From Streptomyces sp. NBC_01235 (lineage in GTDB: Bacteria > Actinomycetota > Actinomycetes > Streptomycetales > Streptomycetaceae), in assembly GCF_035989285.1 (NCBI RefSeq), contig NZ_CP108513.1, positions 372,001-436,000 on the forward strand: 64,000 nucleotides of DNA, read 5' to 3'. Below are positions 1 through 8,665 of the stretch, one piece after another. The position numbers and the translations under genes were made by a program. The notes under the pieces are model-generated. The model was not told the origin of the DNA. It was given only the letters and a program-made list of their open reading frames with translations, and did no database searches. Position 1 is the first letter of the stretch, and every line of letters starts with the position of its first letter.

Positions 1-1460
1 TAGGTCGGGCTGTCGTAGGCGACGCCGTTGACGGTCTTGGCGCCGCTGCCCTCGGAGAGCAGGTAGAAGAAGTGGTTCGCGGGGCCCGAGGAGTAGTGGA
101 CGTCGACGCTGCCCAGGGTGGAGCTCCAACTGTCGCGGGAGGAGCCGTCCTTGGAGGGCTTGTCCATGTAACGCAGCGGAGTGCCGTCGCCGTTGATGTC
201 GATCTTCTCGCCGACGAGGTAGTCACCGGGGTCGGCGGCGAGGTTCGAGTGGAACTCGACGGCGGCGGCGAAGATGTCCGAGGTCGCCTCGTTGAGGCCG
301 CCGGACTCGCCCGAGTAGGTCAGGTTGGCGGTGGCCGCGGTGACGCCGTGGCTCATCTCGTGGGCGGCCACGTCGAGGGCGGTCAGCGGGTGGGTGTTGC
401 CCGAGCCGTCGCCGTAGGTCATGCAGAAGCAGCTGTCCTGCCAGAAGGCGTTGACGTAGCTGCTGCCGTAGTGGGCCCGGCTGTAGGCGGCGACGCCGTC
501 GTTGCGGATGCCGTTGCGGCCGTACACGTCCTTGTAGTAGTCCCAGGTGGCGGCGGCGCCGTAGGCCACGTCGACACCGGCGGTCTGGCGGTTGGACGGG
601 GTGCCGTCGCCCCAGACATCGTTGTCGTCCGTAAAGAGGGTGCCGGTGCCGGAGGTGCCCTGGTTCAGGTCGTACGTCTTGTGCCCGGCGCGCTCGCCGT
701 CGGTGAGCTGGTACGTCGATCCCGACAGGGTCGTGCCGAGCGGGACCGTGCCGCTGTACTGGCCGGTGCCGGTACCGGTGTGCACCTTCTCGGCGGCCAG
801 GATCTGCTTGCCGGTCGTCGCGTCGGTGACCACCTGGAGCTCGCTGGGCGTGCCGTCCTGCTGGACGCCCTCGACGAGCGTCTCCCAGGCCAGGACGGGC
901 TTGCCGGTGCCGGCCCAGACGACGAGACGGGGCGCGTTCTCGGCTTCGGAACCCTTGACCCGGGCGCTCTTCGCGGCCGCGAGGGCCTTGCCGGTGGCGT
1001 TCGACGCGGAGAGCTTCGGAGTGAGGGACGGCAGCGTGAGGGTCGCCCCGCTCGCCTTGGAGACGGTGGTGCGGCCGCTCTTGACGTGGACGACCAGGTC
1101 GCCGCCGAGGACGGGCAGCCCGGCGTAGGTGCGTTCGTAGCGGGTGTGGGTGGTGCCGTCGGCGTCCTGGACGACGTCCTTGACGACGAGCTTCCCCTGG
1201 GCACCGAGGGCGAGTTGGCGGGCCGTGGTGCCGGCCACGGTCTGCGCGCTCTTGATCAGTGAGGCGCGGCGGGCCGGCGACAGGGGCGTCGCGGCGGCTC
1301 CCGCACGGGGCGTGGCGGTGATCTTGGACGGGCCCGGGTCGGCCGGGGCCGCACCGGCGGTGCCGGCGGGGGCACCCAGGGCCAGCAGGGTCCCGATGGT
1401 CGTCAGCGCGAGGGCGGTGGCGCGTCTGCGCGGGAGGGTGGGGCGGTGTCGCCGGGGCAA
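1..1460 (-). CDS. Secreted M4 (thermolysin-like) neutral metallopeptidase, C-terminus beyond window
   Basis: Secreted zinc endopeptidase; about 486 residues are visible before the left window edge cuts the gene. The start is TTG at 1460, preceded by GAAGGAGA, followed by an Arg-rich n-region and an Ala/Leu signal peptide. A FTP/PepSY-type propeptide follows, with the YAGLPVLGGDLVVH segment. The catalytic HEMSH (zinc-binding HExxH) is encoded at 348-362, near residue 367. Further downstream is GGLNEATSD, which carries the third zinc ligand Glu, then the DYLVGEKI and YMDKPS segments typical of M4. It is clearly paralogous to the protease at 51370-53775 but has a different prosequence. The long antisense frames here are shadows. 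Confidence 0.93.
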   Translation of the reverse strand, partial: MPRRHRPTLPRRRATALALTTIGTLLALGAPAGTAGAAPADPGPSKITATPRAGAAATPLSPARRASLIKSAQTVAGTTARQLALGAQGKLVVKDVVQDADGTTHTRYERTYAGLPVLGGDLVVHVKSGRTTVSKASGATLTLPSLTPKLSASNATGKALAAAKSARVKGSEAENAPRLVVWAGTGKPVLAWETLVEGVQQDGTPSELQVVTDATTGKQILAAEKVHTGTGTGQYSGTVPLGTTLSGSTYQLTDGERAGHKTYDLNQGTSGTGTLFTDDNDVWGDGTPSNRQTAGVDVAYGAAATWDYYKDVYGRNGIRNDGVAAYSRAHYGSSYVNAFWQDSCFCMTYGDGSGNTHPLTALDVAAHEMSHGVTAATANLTYSGESGGLNEATSDIFAAAVEFHSNLAADPGDYLVGEKIDINGDGTPLRYMDKPSKDGSSRDSWSSTLGSVDVHYSSGPANHFFYLLSEGSGAKTVNGVAYDSPT

Positions 1461-1865
1461 CGGGTTCTCCTTCGGTGCGACGGTCGGCCGGTGATGGAGG
1501 CCGAGGTGGGACGGGCCGGCGGGGTTGGTGCCGGTCCGGAGCGCTGCACGACAGGCGGGTGGAAGGAGGTGGGGGGTGGGGGGTGATGCGCCGCATGATG
1601 CGGGTGTGAAGGAATGGTGAACTTCGGCAGCAGAGTGGCACTGCGTGCACAGCTTTGTCATGGGAATGCCAAAACAACGGCTTGAATTGACCATGACGTT
1701 CTGGGGATTCGGCCTGCTCGGCACACGTTTTCAGCCGCGGGCGCGCGACACCCCTTCCCCGAAAGGATGAATGCGAGTACCACGACGGCGTGTCGCGGCA
1801 CCGCGGGCCGCACCCTGCGAGTTCAGGTCATGACGGGAGTCGGCGGCGGGGCACGGGAGGCGTGT
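1461..1865. promoter_or_regulatory. Divergent intergenic region between protease and channel gene
   Basis: This 405-base spacer separates the divergent M4 protease and the CASTOR-like gene, so it should carry both promoters. I see the ribosome site GAAGGAGA for the protease and GGGAGG at 1855-1860 for the channel gene. An ATG-started extension of the channel gene from 1767 is possible, but its GAAAGG lies directly against the ATG. No convincing -35/-10 pair or operator was found. Confidence 0.4.
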
Positions 1866-3842
1866 GTGGAGGGACAGCGGCGAAGGCCGGTTTCGCTACG
1901 GGACCGGATGCGCTACCGATTCGACAGCACACTGGCCCGCAGCACCGGCAGGCTGGTCGGGTGGATGGCCCTGACCTGCCTCGGCATCGTCGTGCCGGCG
2001 AGCGCGCTGTTGGTGTGGACGGACCCCTCCTCGCCCCCTTCGTTTGCGGGCCGGCTGGCAGCGGTGTGGCGGGTCAGCGCGGAGACCCTGCGGCTGGGCG
2101 CGGTGACGGGTGCCCCGCTGCGGATGCTGTTGTCGGTGCTGTTGGGCCTGGTGGCGCTGCTGTACGTGTCGACGCTGATCGGTCTGATCACCACCGGCCT
2201 CACCGACCGGGTCACCGAGCTGCGCAGAGGGCGCTCCACCGTGGTGGAGACGGGTCACTCGGTCGTGCTCGGCTGGTCGGAGCAGGTGTTCACGGTGGTC
2301 GGCGAACTGGTCGCGGCGCGCGTCAACCAGCGGTGGGGCGCGGTCGTGGTGCTCGCCGACCGGGACAAGACGGACATGGAGGAGGCGCTGGCGGCCGTCC
2401 TGGGGCCCACCGGCACCACCCGGCTGATCTGCCGCAGCGGCTCCACCGCCGACCCCGAGGCCCTCGGGATGGTCAGTCCGGGGACGGCGCACGCGGTGCT
2501 GGTGCTGCCCGACGGGGAGCGCGCCGGGGATGCCGAGGCCGTACGGACGCTGCTGGCCCTGCGCGCGACCCTCGGCGAGAAGGCGGGACCGCCCGTGGTC
2601 GCCTGTGTACGGGACGAGCGGTACCGGACCGCGGCCCGGTTGGCCGCGGGTCCGTCGGGCATCGTCCTGGAGTCGGACCGGACGGCGGCCGGGCTGATCG
2701 TGCACTCGGCGCTGCACCCCGGCCTGACGCCCGTGCTGCGCGAGCTGCTCGACTTCGATGGCGAGGAGTTCCACGTCACCGCCGGTCCCGGGCTCGCGGG
2801 GCGCCGCTTCGGTGACGTGCTGCTCGACTGTGCCACGGCCGCCGTGGTCGGGCTGGTACGCGCCGACGGCACTCCCCTGCTCAATCCGCCGCCGGACACG
2901 GTCCTCGCTCCGGCGGACCGCCTCGTCGTCGTGGCGCCGAACGACGACGACGCGCGGTGGGAAGACTGCCGGGATCTCGTGGAGCCGTCGGTGATGGCCG
3001 GCCACGAAGCCGGGGCCGAGGGGCCGTCGCGCTTCCTGCTGCTGGGCTGGAACCGTCGGGGGCCGCACCTGGTCGAGACGTTGCGCCGCGGCGCGCGACC
3101 GGGATCGGTCCTCCACGTCGTCACCGATCCGGCCGAGCGGGCAGGGCCGCCGGTGCCGCTGCCGGAACCGCGCAGGGATCCGGCGCTCGCCTCTGGGCTC
3201 ACCGTGACGCTGGGGACCGCCGATCCGACCGGCCCGTCGTCCCTGCGCGGGCTCGACCCGAACTCCTACGACCGGGTGATCGTGCTGGGGCCGGACACCG
3301 AGGAGGGCGTGGACCGCCCGGACGACCGCACCCTGGTCGTCCTGCTGATCCTGCGGTCGCTGGCGCAGGAGGCGGGGTGCGCGGTGCCCGTGATCGCGGA
3401 ACTGGCCGACGAACGCAACCGGGCGCTGGCCCCGCTCGGACCGGGCTCCGAGGCGGTCGTCGGCGCGCAGCTGACCGGTCTGCTCATGGCGCAGGTCGCC
3501 CAGAACAGACACCTGGCCACCGTGTTCGAGGAGCTGTTCACCGCCGAAGGCAGCACACTGCGACTGCGCCCCGCACCTCACTACGTACTGCCGGACCGCC
3601 CGGCGTCCTTCGCCACGGTCGTGGCGGCGGCGCGGGAGCGGGGCGAGTGCGCGATCGGCTACCGCCGTCACGACCGCGCCGGAACGCCTCCCGACCACGG
3701 GGTCCGGCTCAATCCCCCCAAGTCCGACGTCCGGGTCTGGGACCATGCGGACGACGTCGTCGTGATCGTCACGGAGGGCCGGGGCGGGGGCGGCGCCGGT
3801 GGGCCCGGAGCGGACCGCGTGGCGCGGGCGGACGTTCCGTAG
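1866..3842 (+). CDS. CASTOR/POLLUX-like putative ion channel with TrkA-N/RCK domains
   Basis: About 658 residues. Two hydrophobic segments near the N-terminus (around LVGWMALTCLGIVVPASALL and MLLSVLLGLVALLYVSTLIG) flank a pore-loop-sized region. Two Rossmann-like regulatory halves follow: the first starts at VVLGWSEQVFTVVGEL, the second at FLLLGWNRRGPHLVETL. This matches actinobacterial CASTOR/POLLUX-related proteins, which are membrane potassium/cation channel homologues with RCK gating domains. GTG 1866 was chosen because GGGAGG sits 5 bases upstream; an in-frame ATG at 1767 would add 33 unconserved-looking residues. The gene stands alone. The ion it conducts cannot be read from sequence. 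Confidence 0.8.
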   Translation: MEGQRRRPVSLRDRMRYRFDSTLARSTGRLVGWMALTCLGIVVPASALLVWTDPSSPPSFAGRLAAVWRVSAETLRLGAVTGAPLRMLLSVLLGLVALLYVSTLIGLITTGLTDRVTELRRGRSTVVETGHSVVLGWSEQVFTVVGELVAARVNQRWGAVVVLADRDKTDMEEALAAVLGPTGTTRLICRSGSTADPEALGMVSPGTAHAVLVLPDGERAGDAEAVRTLLALRATLGEKAGPPVVACVRDERYRTAARLAAGPSGIVLESDRTAAGLIVHSALHPGLTPVLRELLDFDGEEFHVTAGPGLAGRRFGDVLLDCATAAVVGLVRADGTPLLNPPPDTVLAPADRLVVVAPNDDDARWEDCRDLVEPSVMAGHEAGAEGPSRFLLLGWNRRGPHLVETLRRGARPGSVLHVVTDPAERAGPPVPLPEPRRDPALASGLTVTLGTADPTGPSSLRGLDPNSYDRVIVLGPDTEEGVDRPDDRTLVVLLILRSLAQEAGCAVPVIAELADERNRALAPLGPGSEAVVGAQLTGLLMAQVAQNRHLATVFEELFTAEGSTLRLRPAPHYVLPDRPASFATVVAAARERGECAIGYRRHDRAGTPPDHGVRLNPPKSDVRVWDHADDVVVIVTEGRGGGGAGGPGADRVARADVP

Positions 3843-3981
3843 GCCGCCTGTCGCGGTCGGCGTCACGGGGCCGGGGCGATGGACTGTTCGAGTGGTCCCG
3901 TTGCGCTCGTCGTCGTAGCGTCGGTAAAGAACCTCATCGGGGCGCGGCACACCGGCGGGCCCGGTTCGGGCGGGAGCGGAG

Positions 3982-4446
3982 ATGCGACACACGACGCGAA
4001 CAGTGGTGATGGCCTGTGCGGCGCTGGGCCTCACGGCGGCCGTCGGCTCGGCCTCGGCGGCGCCCGCGTCGCCGCCCACGGCGCGCCAGGCCGCGGTACG
4101 CCAGGCCGCGAAGCCCGTCCTGGTCGACTGCTTCTGGCACCCACAGGTACGGCCCGGCGACTTCATCCTGGCGTGCGGCGACGGCAACAGCCGTCTCGTC
4201 TCGCTGCACTGGGACAGCTGGGGCTCGAAGTCGGCGCGGGCCACGGGGGTCAACGTCGTCAACGACTGCGACCCGTACTGCGCGGCGGGCACTTTCCACC
4301 CGTACGCCGTCGTGGTGAAGCTGGACCGGCCGCAGCCCTGGAAGAAGCACCCGCAGGTGCAGCACTACAGCCGGATCACCCTGACCTACCCCGGGGCCAG
4401 GCCTGCGCAGTTCGGGCGTGTGGTGACGTATCCGCTGTGGAACTGA
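3982..4446 (+). CDS. Small secreted protein of unknown function
   Basis: A 154-residue exported protein. The N-terminus MRHTTRTVVMACAALGLTAA is a Sec signal, probably cleaved after GSASA. The mature part has four cysteines (CFWHP, LACGDG, NDCDPYC), consistent with two disulfides, and a conserved-looking block HWDSWGSKSARATG with many aromatic residues. Similar small secreted proteins recur in Streptomyces and mycobacteria with no assigned role. It is separated from the upstream channel gene by 139 bases and lies 45 bases before a lipoprotein gene on the same strand. I do not recognise an enzyme motif. Confidence 0.85.
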   Translation: MRHTTRTVVMACAALGLTAAVGSASAAPASPPTARQAAVRQAAKPVLVDCFWHPQVRPGDFILACGDGNSRLVSLHWDSWGSKSARATGVNVVNDCDPYCAAGTFHPYAVVVKLDRPQPWKKHPQVQHYSRITLTYPGARPAQFGRVVTYPLWN

Positions 4447-4491
4447 GCTTCTTGCGGCCATCGTGCCGTACCCGCCTGTCATGATCGAGGC

Positions 4492-5055
4492 ATGACACGG
4501 ATACGGTGCCGGCACGGCGCCCCGGTTCTCCTGGCTCTGCTCGTCCTCACGGCCGGGTGCGCCGATCCTTCGAGCGACCCCCGGGCGGCAGGGGCGTCGA
4601 CGGCCCCGCCCTCCCCCTCCCCCTCGGGCCCGGCGAAGGGCTTCTGTCCGCCCCCCGAGGACACGCGCGCGTCGCCGTCGCCGTGCATCAGTTACGGCTG
4701 GGACCAGCGGGTCGCCGAGAACCACGCCTACCGTCAGCCCCTGTCGATCACCTCCGAGCAACGGCAGGAGGGTCAGCCCCGGGCCACGGCGTTGGCCGCG
4801 GCCCTGCACAAGCTCGCGGCCTCGGGCACCACCCTGGACGGACTGCGCACAGCGGCCGCCGGCGCGCTCGGTCTGGAGGCGAAGCAGATCGAGGTGCAGG
4901 GCGATTTCCTGGACCCTCTGCACGACGTGCTCGTCGGGGGCGGCAACGGCCGGGTGTGTGTCAACGGCACGATCGACAGCAGCGGCCACGCGACCGCGGA
5001 GGTCGTGGGGCGAACGGTCGAGGGGACCTGTCTGCCCGGGCTGGGCGGGCACTGA
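4492..5055 (+). CDS. Putative lipoprotein
   Basis: A 187-residue protein with a lipoprotein signal: Arg-rich start, hydrophobic core PVLLALLVL and lipobox LTAGC, so the mature N-terminal Cys is near residue 23. A Pro/Ser-rich linker follows, then a globular part of about 130 residues with no recognised motif. It is probably anchored on the outer face of the membrane. It converges on the flavodoxin-like gene with a 14-base gap; a weak 7-bp inverted repeat (5051-5057/5068-5074) spans the two stops. Confidence 0.8.
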   Translation: MTRIRCRHGAPVLLALLVLTAGCADPSSDPRAAGASTAPPSPSPSGPAKGFCPPPEDTRASPSPCISYGWDQRVAENHAYRQPLSITSEQRQEGQPRATALAAALHKLAASGTTLDGLRTAAAGALGLEAKQIEVQGDFLDPLHDVLVGGGNGRVCVNGTIDSSGHATAEVVGRTVEGTCLPGLGGH

Positions 5056-5069
5056 CCTACGGGGTCCGG

Positions 5070-5522
5070 TCAGTCCATCAGGCCGGCCGCCAGCGTCGCC
5101 CCCAGTTCCCAGCAGGCCGCCACGTCCGCCTTGCCCGGTTCCCCGGTGACCGTGACCGGCTCGGCCGCGCGTCGCCATCCCAGGCCCGTGGTGATCGTCT
5201 CGATGCCGCGTACCGCGCCCGTGACGTCGTTGCCGCCGTGCACGTAGTACCCGAAGGGCCGGCCGCGGGTGGTGTCCAGGCACGGGTAGTAGACCTGGTC
5301 GAAGAAATGCTTGAGCGCGCCCGCCATGTAGCCGAGGTTGGCCGGGGTGCCCAGCAGGTAGGCGTCGGCGGCCAGGACGTCGGAGGCGGTCGCGGCGAGG
5401 GCCGCCCGTCGCTCGACGCGGACGCCCTCGATCTCGGGTGCCGTCGCACCCGAGACGACCGCTTCGAAGAGCGCCTGGCAGTTGGGTGAGGGGGTGTGAT
5501 GGACGATCAGCAAGGTGGCCAC
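5070..5522 (-). CDS. Flavodoxin-like / NAD(P)H-dependent FMN reductase family protein
   Basis: About 150 residues starting VATLLIVHHTPSPNCQALFE, the phosphate-binding loop pattern of flavodoxin-fold proteins (strand, then S/T-rich loop). Later GTPANLGYMAGALKHFFDQ matches the FMN-contacting GTPxxxGxMAGxLKxFxDR segment of this family. GTG 5522 was chosen because the fold begins there; a frame upstream to 5696 is Arg/Pro-rich shadow. It lies last in a minus-strand series, 85 bases after the DUF2264 gene, and may be the end of that operon or independent. Substrate unknown. Confidence 0.8.
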   Translation of the reverse strand: MATLLIVHHTPSPNCQALFEAVVSGATAPEIEGVRVERRAALAATASDVLAADAYLLGTPANLGYMAGALKHFFDQVYYPCLDTTRGRPFGYYVHGGNDVTGAVRGIETITTGLGWRRAAEPVTVTGEPGKADVAACWELGATLAAGLMD

Positions 5523-5607
5523 GGCACGGAACCCTGCCCGCTCCCCCGGGTCGGCCGCAAGCGGCGACGCGCTCGGCCGGGCGGAACCTGATGCGCTGTG
5601 TCGGCGT

Positions 5608-7533
5608 TCACCCCGGCCCCGGTGCCGGGGCGACGGTCTCGGTGGTGCCGTCCGGGAAGCGGATCTCCAGGGTGCCGTCGGCGAGGGGGACCGCACAGGC
5701 TCCTGTCCGTACGTCGGCCGAGACCAGCGGGTCGGCGGTGAGGACCACCAGCGTCGCCAGGAGCAACGTGCCGCCCGGGTGCGGCGTGGTGAGGACCGGG
5801 ACGGCCGAGTGGTCGCCGTAGGCGTTGTGGCCGCGGGCCCGCGCCACCCCGGCGGTGGCGTCGTCCCAGCCGAACAGGCCGACGAGGGCCGAGGTCAGGC
5901 CGTCGGCGCGGCGGGCCCGCGCCCAGGCCCGACCCGTCCGCGCGACGGGCCTGGCGTCGTCGCAGGCCACGGCCCAGCCGCCTTCGCGCACGGGGGTGCC
6001 GGCCTGTGCCTCGACGCGGTGCACGCGGACCTCCCACGGTCCGTGCACCACGCTCGCGGTGGTGATGCGCGGGCGCTCCTCGCCGTCCGGGCCGAGCGGG
6101 GCGTGCCAGGACGCCGCGCGCCGGCCGCGCGCGTACAGCGGGTGGATGCGGCCTCGGCGGGACGGGCCGGTGGGGGTCAGCAGGGCGATGCGGTTGTCGG
6201 GGCCGGGTGGCTCGCCGGCGGGCGGGGTCTGGGGGGCGGTCGCGGAGGAGTAGGCGAAAGCCGTGTAGTGCGAGCTGTCGTCGGACGCGGCGGGCGGCGG
6301 CGGGAGCCGGTCGGTGCCGTGGTTGACCAGGCGGACGATCCCGTCGGCGGCCGTGGAGTGCAACAGCCACCCCGGTGCGGGCAGGGTCAGGTGCCGGTCG
6401 GCGGTGTCGACGGGGCCCGCCTCCTCGGGTGCCGTCCACACCGGGTGATCGGCGGGCAGGAGCAGACCGAGGAAGGCCTTGCTCGCCCAGTACGGGGAGG
6501 CCGGTCCCGAGTACGGCTGGGTGACGGGAAGGTAGGGCCGGTACCAGCCCAGACTCAACAAACCCTGCTCGTCCGGTACTTGGTGGTCGGTGAAGTGCTT
6601 CAGGGCGCCCGAGGCGAGACGGCGGGTGCGGCCGGGTGACAGCGGTGTGGCGTCGGCGAGGGCGCCCGCCCAGAGCGGGGCGGCGGCGGCGTAGCGGTAG
6701 GTGAGGGAGCGGCCCTGGTGGACGGGGGCGCCGTCGGAGCCGAAGAAGTACTGGTGGACGCCGAGGAACTCGCGCAGGCGGGCGCGGTGGGTGGCGACGC
6801 GGGCGGGGTCCGCGCGGGGGCCGGCGACGCGGGCCCACAGGACGGGGTAGAGGTGCAGGGCCCAGGCGTTGTAGTAGTCGAACTTCCGGCCGTCGCCGTC
6901 GGTGTACCAGCCGCCGCCCCGGTACCAGGTGTCGAGGCGGTCCAGACCCGCGTCGATCTCGGCGCGGTCGTGCGGACCGCCGACCGAGGCGAGGAACTCC
7001 TCGACGATGACCTGGAACAGCCGCCAGTTGGAGTCGTTGACGGTGGCGCCGACGAAGCCGCCGAGCCAGGCGACCGCCATCTCCCTTGTTCTGTCGGTGA
7101 GTTGCTCCCAGATCCAGGGGCGGGTCTCGTGCAGGGCGAGGGCGACGGAAGCCGCCTCGACCATGGGCTGGGAGCGGTCGGTGATGGGCGGCCAGTGCTC
7201 CGGATGGCAGGGGTCGACTCCGGCGGCGAGCCCGGTGGCGTAGCGCTCGATGAGGTCGGGCCCGACGGCTCCGCCGGAGCCCGCGATGCGGAAGGCAGCC
7301 AGCAGGAACGAGCGGGCGTATCCCTCCAGTCCGTCCGACCAGGCGCCGGAGTGGCTGGTGCGGCCGGGCAGGCGGTACTGGGCGAGGCCGCGAGTGGCGT
7401 AGGGCCGGAGCGCGGCGAGCAGCCGGTCGGCGGTCGCCTCCCAGTGGGCCCGGGTGTAGCCGGTGCGGGGGGACAGGTCGGGGTCGGGGGGCGGCAGACG
7501 GTCGGCGTCGGCCGACAGATGCGGCGCGGTCAT
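5608..7533 (-). CDS. DUF2264 domain-containing protein (carbohydrate-locus hydrolase-like)
   Basis: About 641 residues. The N-terminal half shows DUF2264 features: AHWEATADRLLAALRPYA, then SDGLEGYARSFLLAAFRIAG, and a repeated alpha-helical pattern like (alpha/alpha)6 barrels, with NDSNWRLFQV and KFDYYNAWALHLYPVLW. The C-terminal half is beta-rich. DUF2264 proteins usually sit beside polysaccharide lyase or uptake genes and are suspected carbohydrate-active enzymes, but no activity can be claimed here. No signal peptide is seen, so it is probably cytoplasmic. ATG 7533 follows GGAGG by 11 bases. It lies 22 bases after the LacI gene in the same operon. Confidence 0.82.
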   Translation of the reverse strand: MTAPHLSADADRLPPPDPDLSPRTGYTRAHWEATADRLLAALRPYATRGLAQYRLPGRTSHSGAWSDGLEGYARSFLLAAFRIAGSGGAVGPDLIERYATGLAAGVDPCHPEHWPPITDRSQPMVEAASVALALHETRPWIWEQLTDRTREMAVAWLGGFVGATVNDSNWRLFQVIVEEFLASVGGPHDRAEIDAGLDRLDTWYRGGGWYTDGDGRKFDYYNAWALHLYPVLWARVAGPRADPARVATHRARLREFLGVHQYFFGSDGAPVHQGRSLTYRYAAAAPLWAGALADATPLSPGRTRRLASGALKHFTDHQVPDEQGLLSLGWYRPYLPVTQPYSGPASPYWASKAFLGLLLPADHPVWTAPEEAGPVDTADRHLTLPAPGWLLHSTAADGIVRLVNHGTDRLPPPPAASDDSSHYTAFAYSSATAPQTPPAGEPPGPDNRIALLTPTGPSRRGRIHPLYARGRRAASWHAPLGPDGEERPRITTASVVHGPWEVRVHRVEAQAGTPVREGGWAVACDDARPVARTGRAWARARRADGLTSALVGLFGWDDATAGVARARGHNAYGDHSAVPVLTTPHPGGTLLLATLVVLTADPLVSADVRTGACAVPLADGTLEIRFPDGTTETVAPAPGPG

Positions 7534-7555
7534 ACGGGGGCGGTACCTCCGTCGG

Positions 7556-8611
7556 TCAGTCGCCGCGCCCGGGTGGGGGCGCGGCGACGCTGTCGCGTAC
7601 GACGATGTGGGTGCCGAGCAGATGGTGGGTGCCGGCGGCGTGTTCGGGGTCGCGCAGGGCGATGCGCACGGCGGCGCGGCCGAGTTCCTCGGCGGGCGTG
7701 CGGACGGTGGTGAGGGGCGGGTGGAAGTCCTCGGCGAGCGGAATGTCGTTGTAGCCGACGACGGAGATGTCGTCGGGGACACGCAGTCCGGCCTCGGCTA
7801 TGGCGCGCAGGACGCCGGCCGCGACCATGTCGTCCCCGGCGAAGACGGCCGTGAACTCCGGGTGTTCATTGAGGAGTTCGGTCATCGCGCGGAGTCCGGC
7901 GGCCCGCCCGAGACCGCAGTCGACGACATGGGCGGCGGACGGCGGCAGACCGTGCTCGGCGAGGGCGGCGCGGTAGCCGTGGACGCGGGCGTCCAGGGCG
8001 GTGTTGCCGGGCAGTCCGCCCAGGAAGACGATTCTGCGGTGGCCGGCCGAGAGCAGGTGCCCGGTGATCGCGCGGGCCCCGGCCTCGTTGTCGAACTCGA
8101 CGACCAGCGCGGGGATGTCGGGGTCGGGGGCGGGCCGTCCGCACAGCACCAACCGGGCGCCGGCGGAGTCCAGGGCCTGGGCGTAGTGGGCGACGCGCTC
8201 GCGGTAGGCGTCGTCCTCGACGACCCCGCCTACCAGGATCACCAGTCGGGCGCCCTCCTCCCGCATGAGCTGCACGAACTCCAGCTCGCGCTGCGGGTCC
8301 CCGCCGGTGGTGCCGACCAGGCAGAGCCGGCCGTTGGCGGCGGCCTCCGCCTCGACGCCCTCGGCGACCTGGGCGTAGAAGGGGCTGGTGACCTGGCGCA
8401 GGACGACGGCGACCGTCTTGCGGCCGCCGCCGACCAGGGCACGGGCGTTGGCGTTGGCGACGTAGTCGAGGGCGCGGGCCGCGCGCAGGACCCGGGTGCG
8501 GGTGGCGGGCGGTACCGGATAGTTGCCGCTGAGCACGCGCGAGACCGTCGCCACGGACACGCCCGCCCGTTCGGCCACCTCACGGATGGTCACCCGCCCC
8601 TGTGCCGTCAT
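7556..8611 (-). CDS. LacI-family transcriptional regulator
   Basis: A 351-residue repressor-type protein. The N-terminal helix-turn-helix VTIREVAERAGVSVATVSRV is followed by the hinge ANARALVGGG, then a periplasmic-binding-like sugar-sensing domain (VVLRQVTSPFYAQVAEGVE to VVGYNDIPLAEDFHPPLTTV). It lies within the transporter operon, 54 bases after the binding-protein gene, so it probably controls uptake of the transported sugar. The two GAAAACGTTTTC-type palindromes near 12142 and 12272 have the central CG typical of LacI-family operators and are its likely targets (inference). The inducer is unknown. Confidence 0.93.
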   Translation of the reverse strand: MTAQGRVTIREVAERAGVSVATVSRVLSGNYPVPPATRTRVLRAARALDYVANANARALVGGGRKTVAVVLRQVTSPFYAQVAEGVEAEAAANGRLCLVGTTGGDPQRELEFVQLMREEGARLVILVGGVVEDDAYRERVAHYAQALDSAGARLVLCGRPAPDPDIPALVVEFDNEAGARAITGHLLSAGHRRIVFLGGLPGNTALDARVHGYRAALAEHGLPPSAAHVVDCGLGRAAGLRAMTELLNEHPEFTAVFAGDDMVAAGVLRAIAEAGLRVPDDISVVGYNDIPLAEDFHPPLTTVRTPAEELGRAAVRIALRDPEHAAGTHHLLGTHIVVRDSVAAPPPGRGD

Positions 8612-8665
8612 GTCGTTCCCCGTTCCTTGCTCGTGTCTGCCTCTGCGTACGGCGCTGCCGCCCGC

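Noticed and set aside
1767..1865. ATG 1767 as start of the channel gene
   Set aside because: The only purine-rich site abuts the ATG; GTG 1866 has GGGAGG at proper spacing.
1896..4292. Very long minus-strand open frame (798 codons) opposite the channel gene
   Set aside because: Arg/Gln/Pro-rich shadow of the CASTOR-like gene caused by high GC; no domain, and the plus strand has TM and RCK features.
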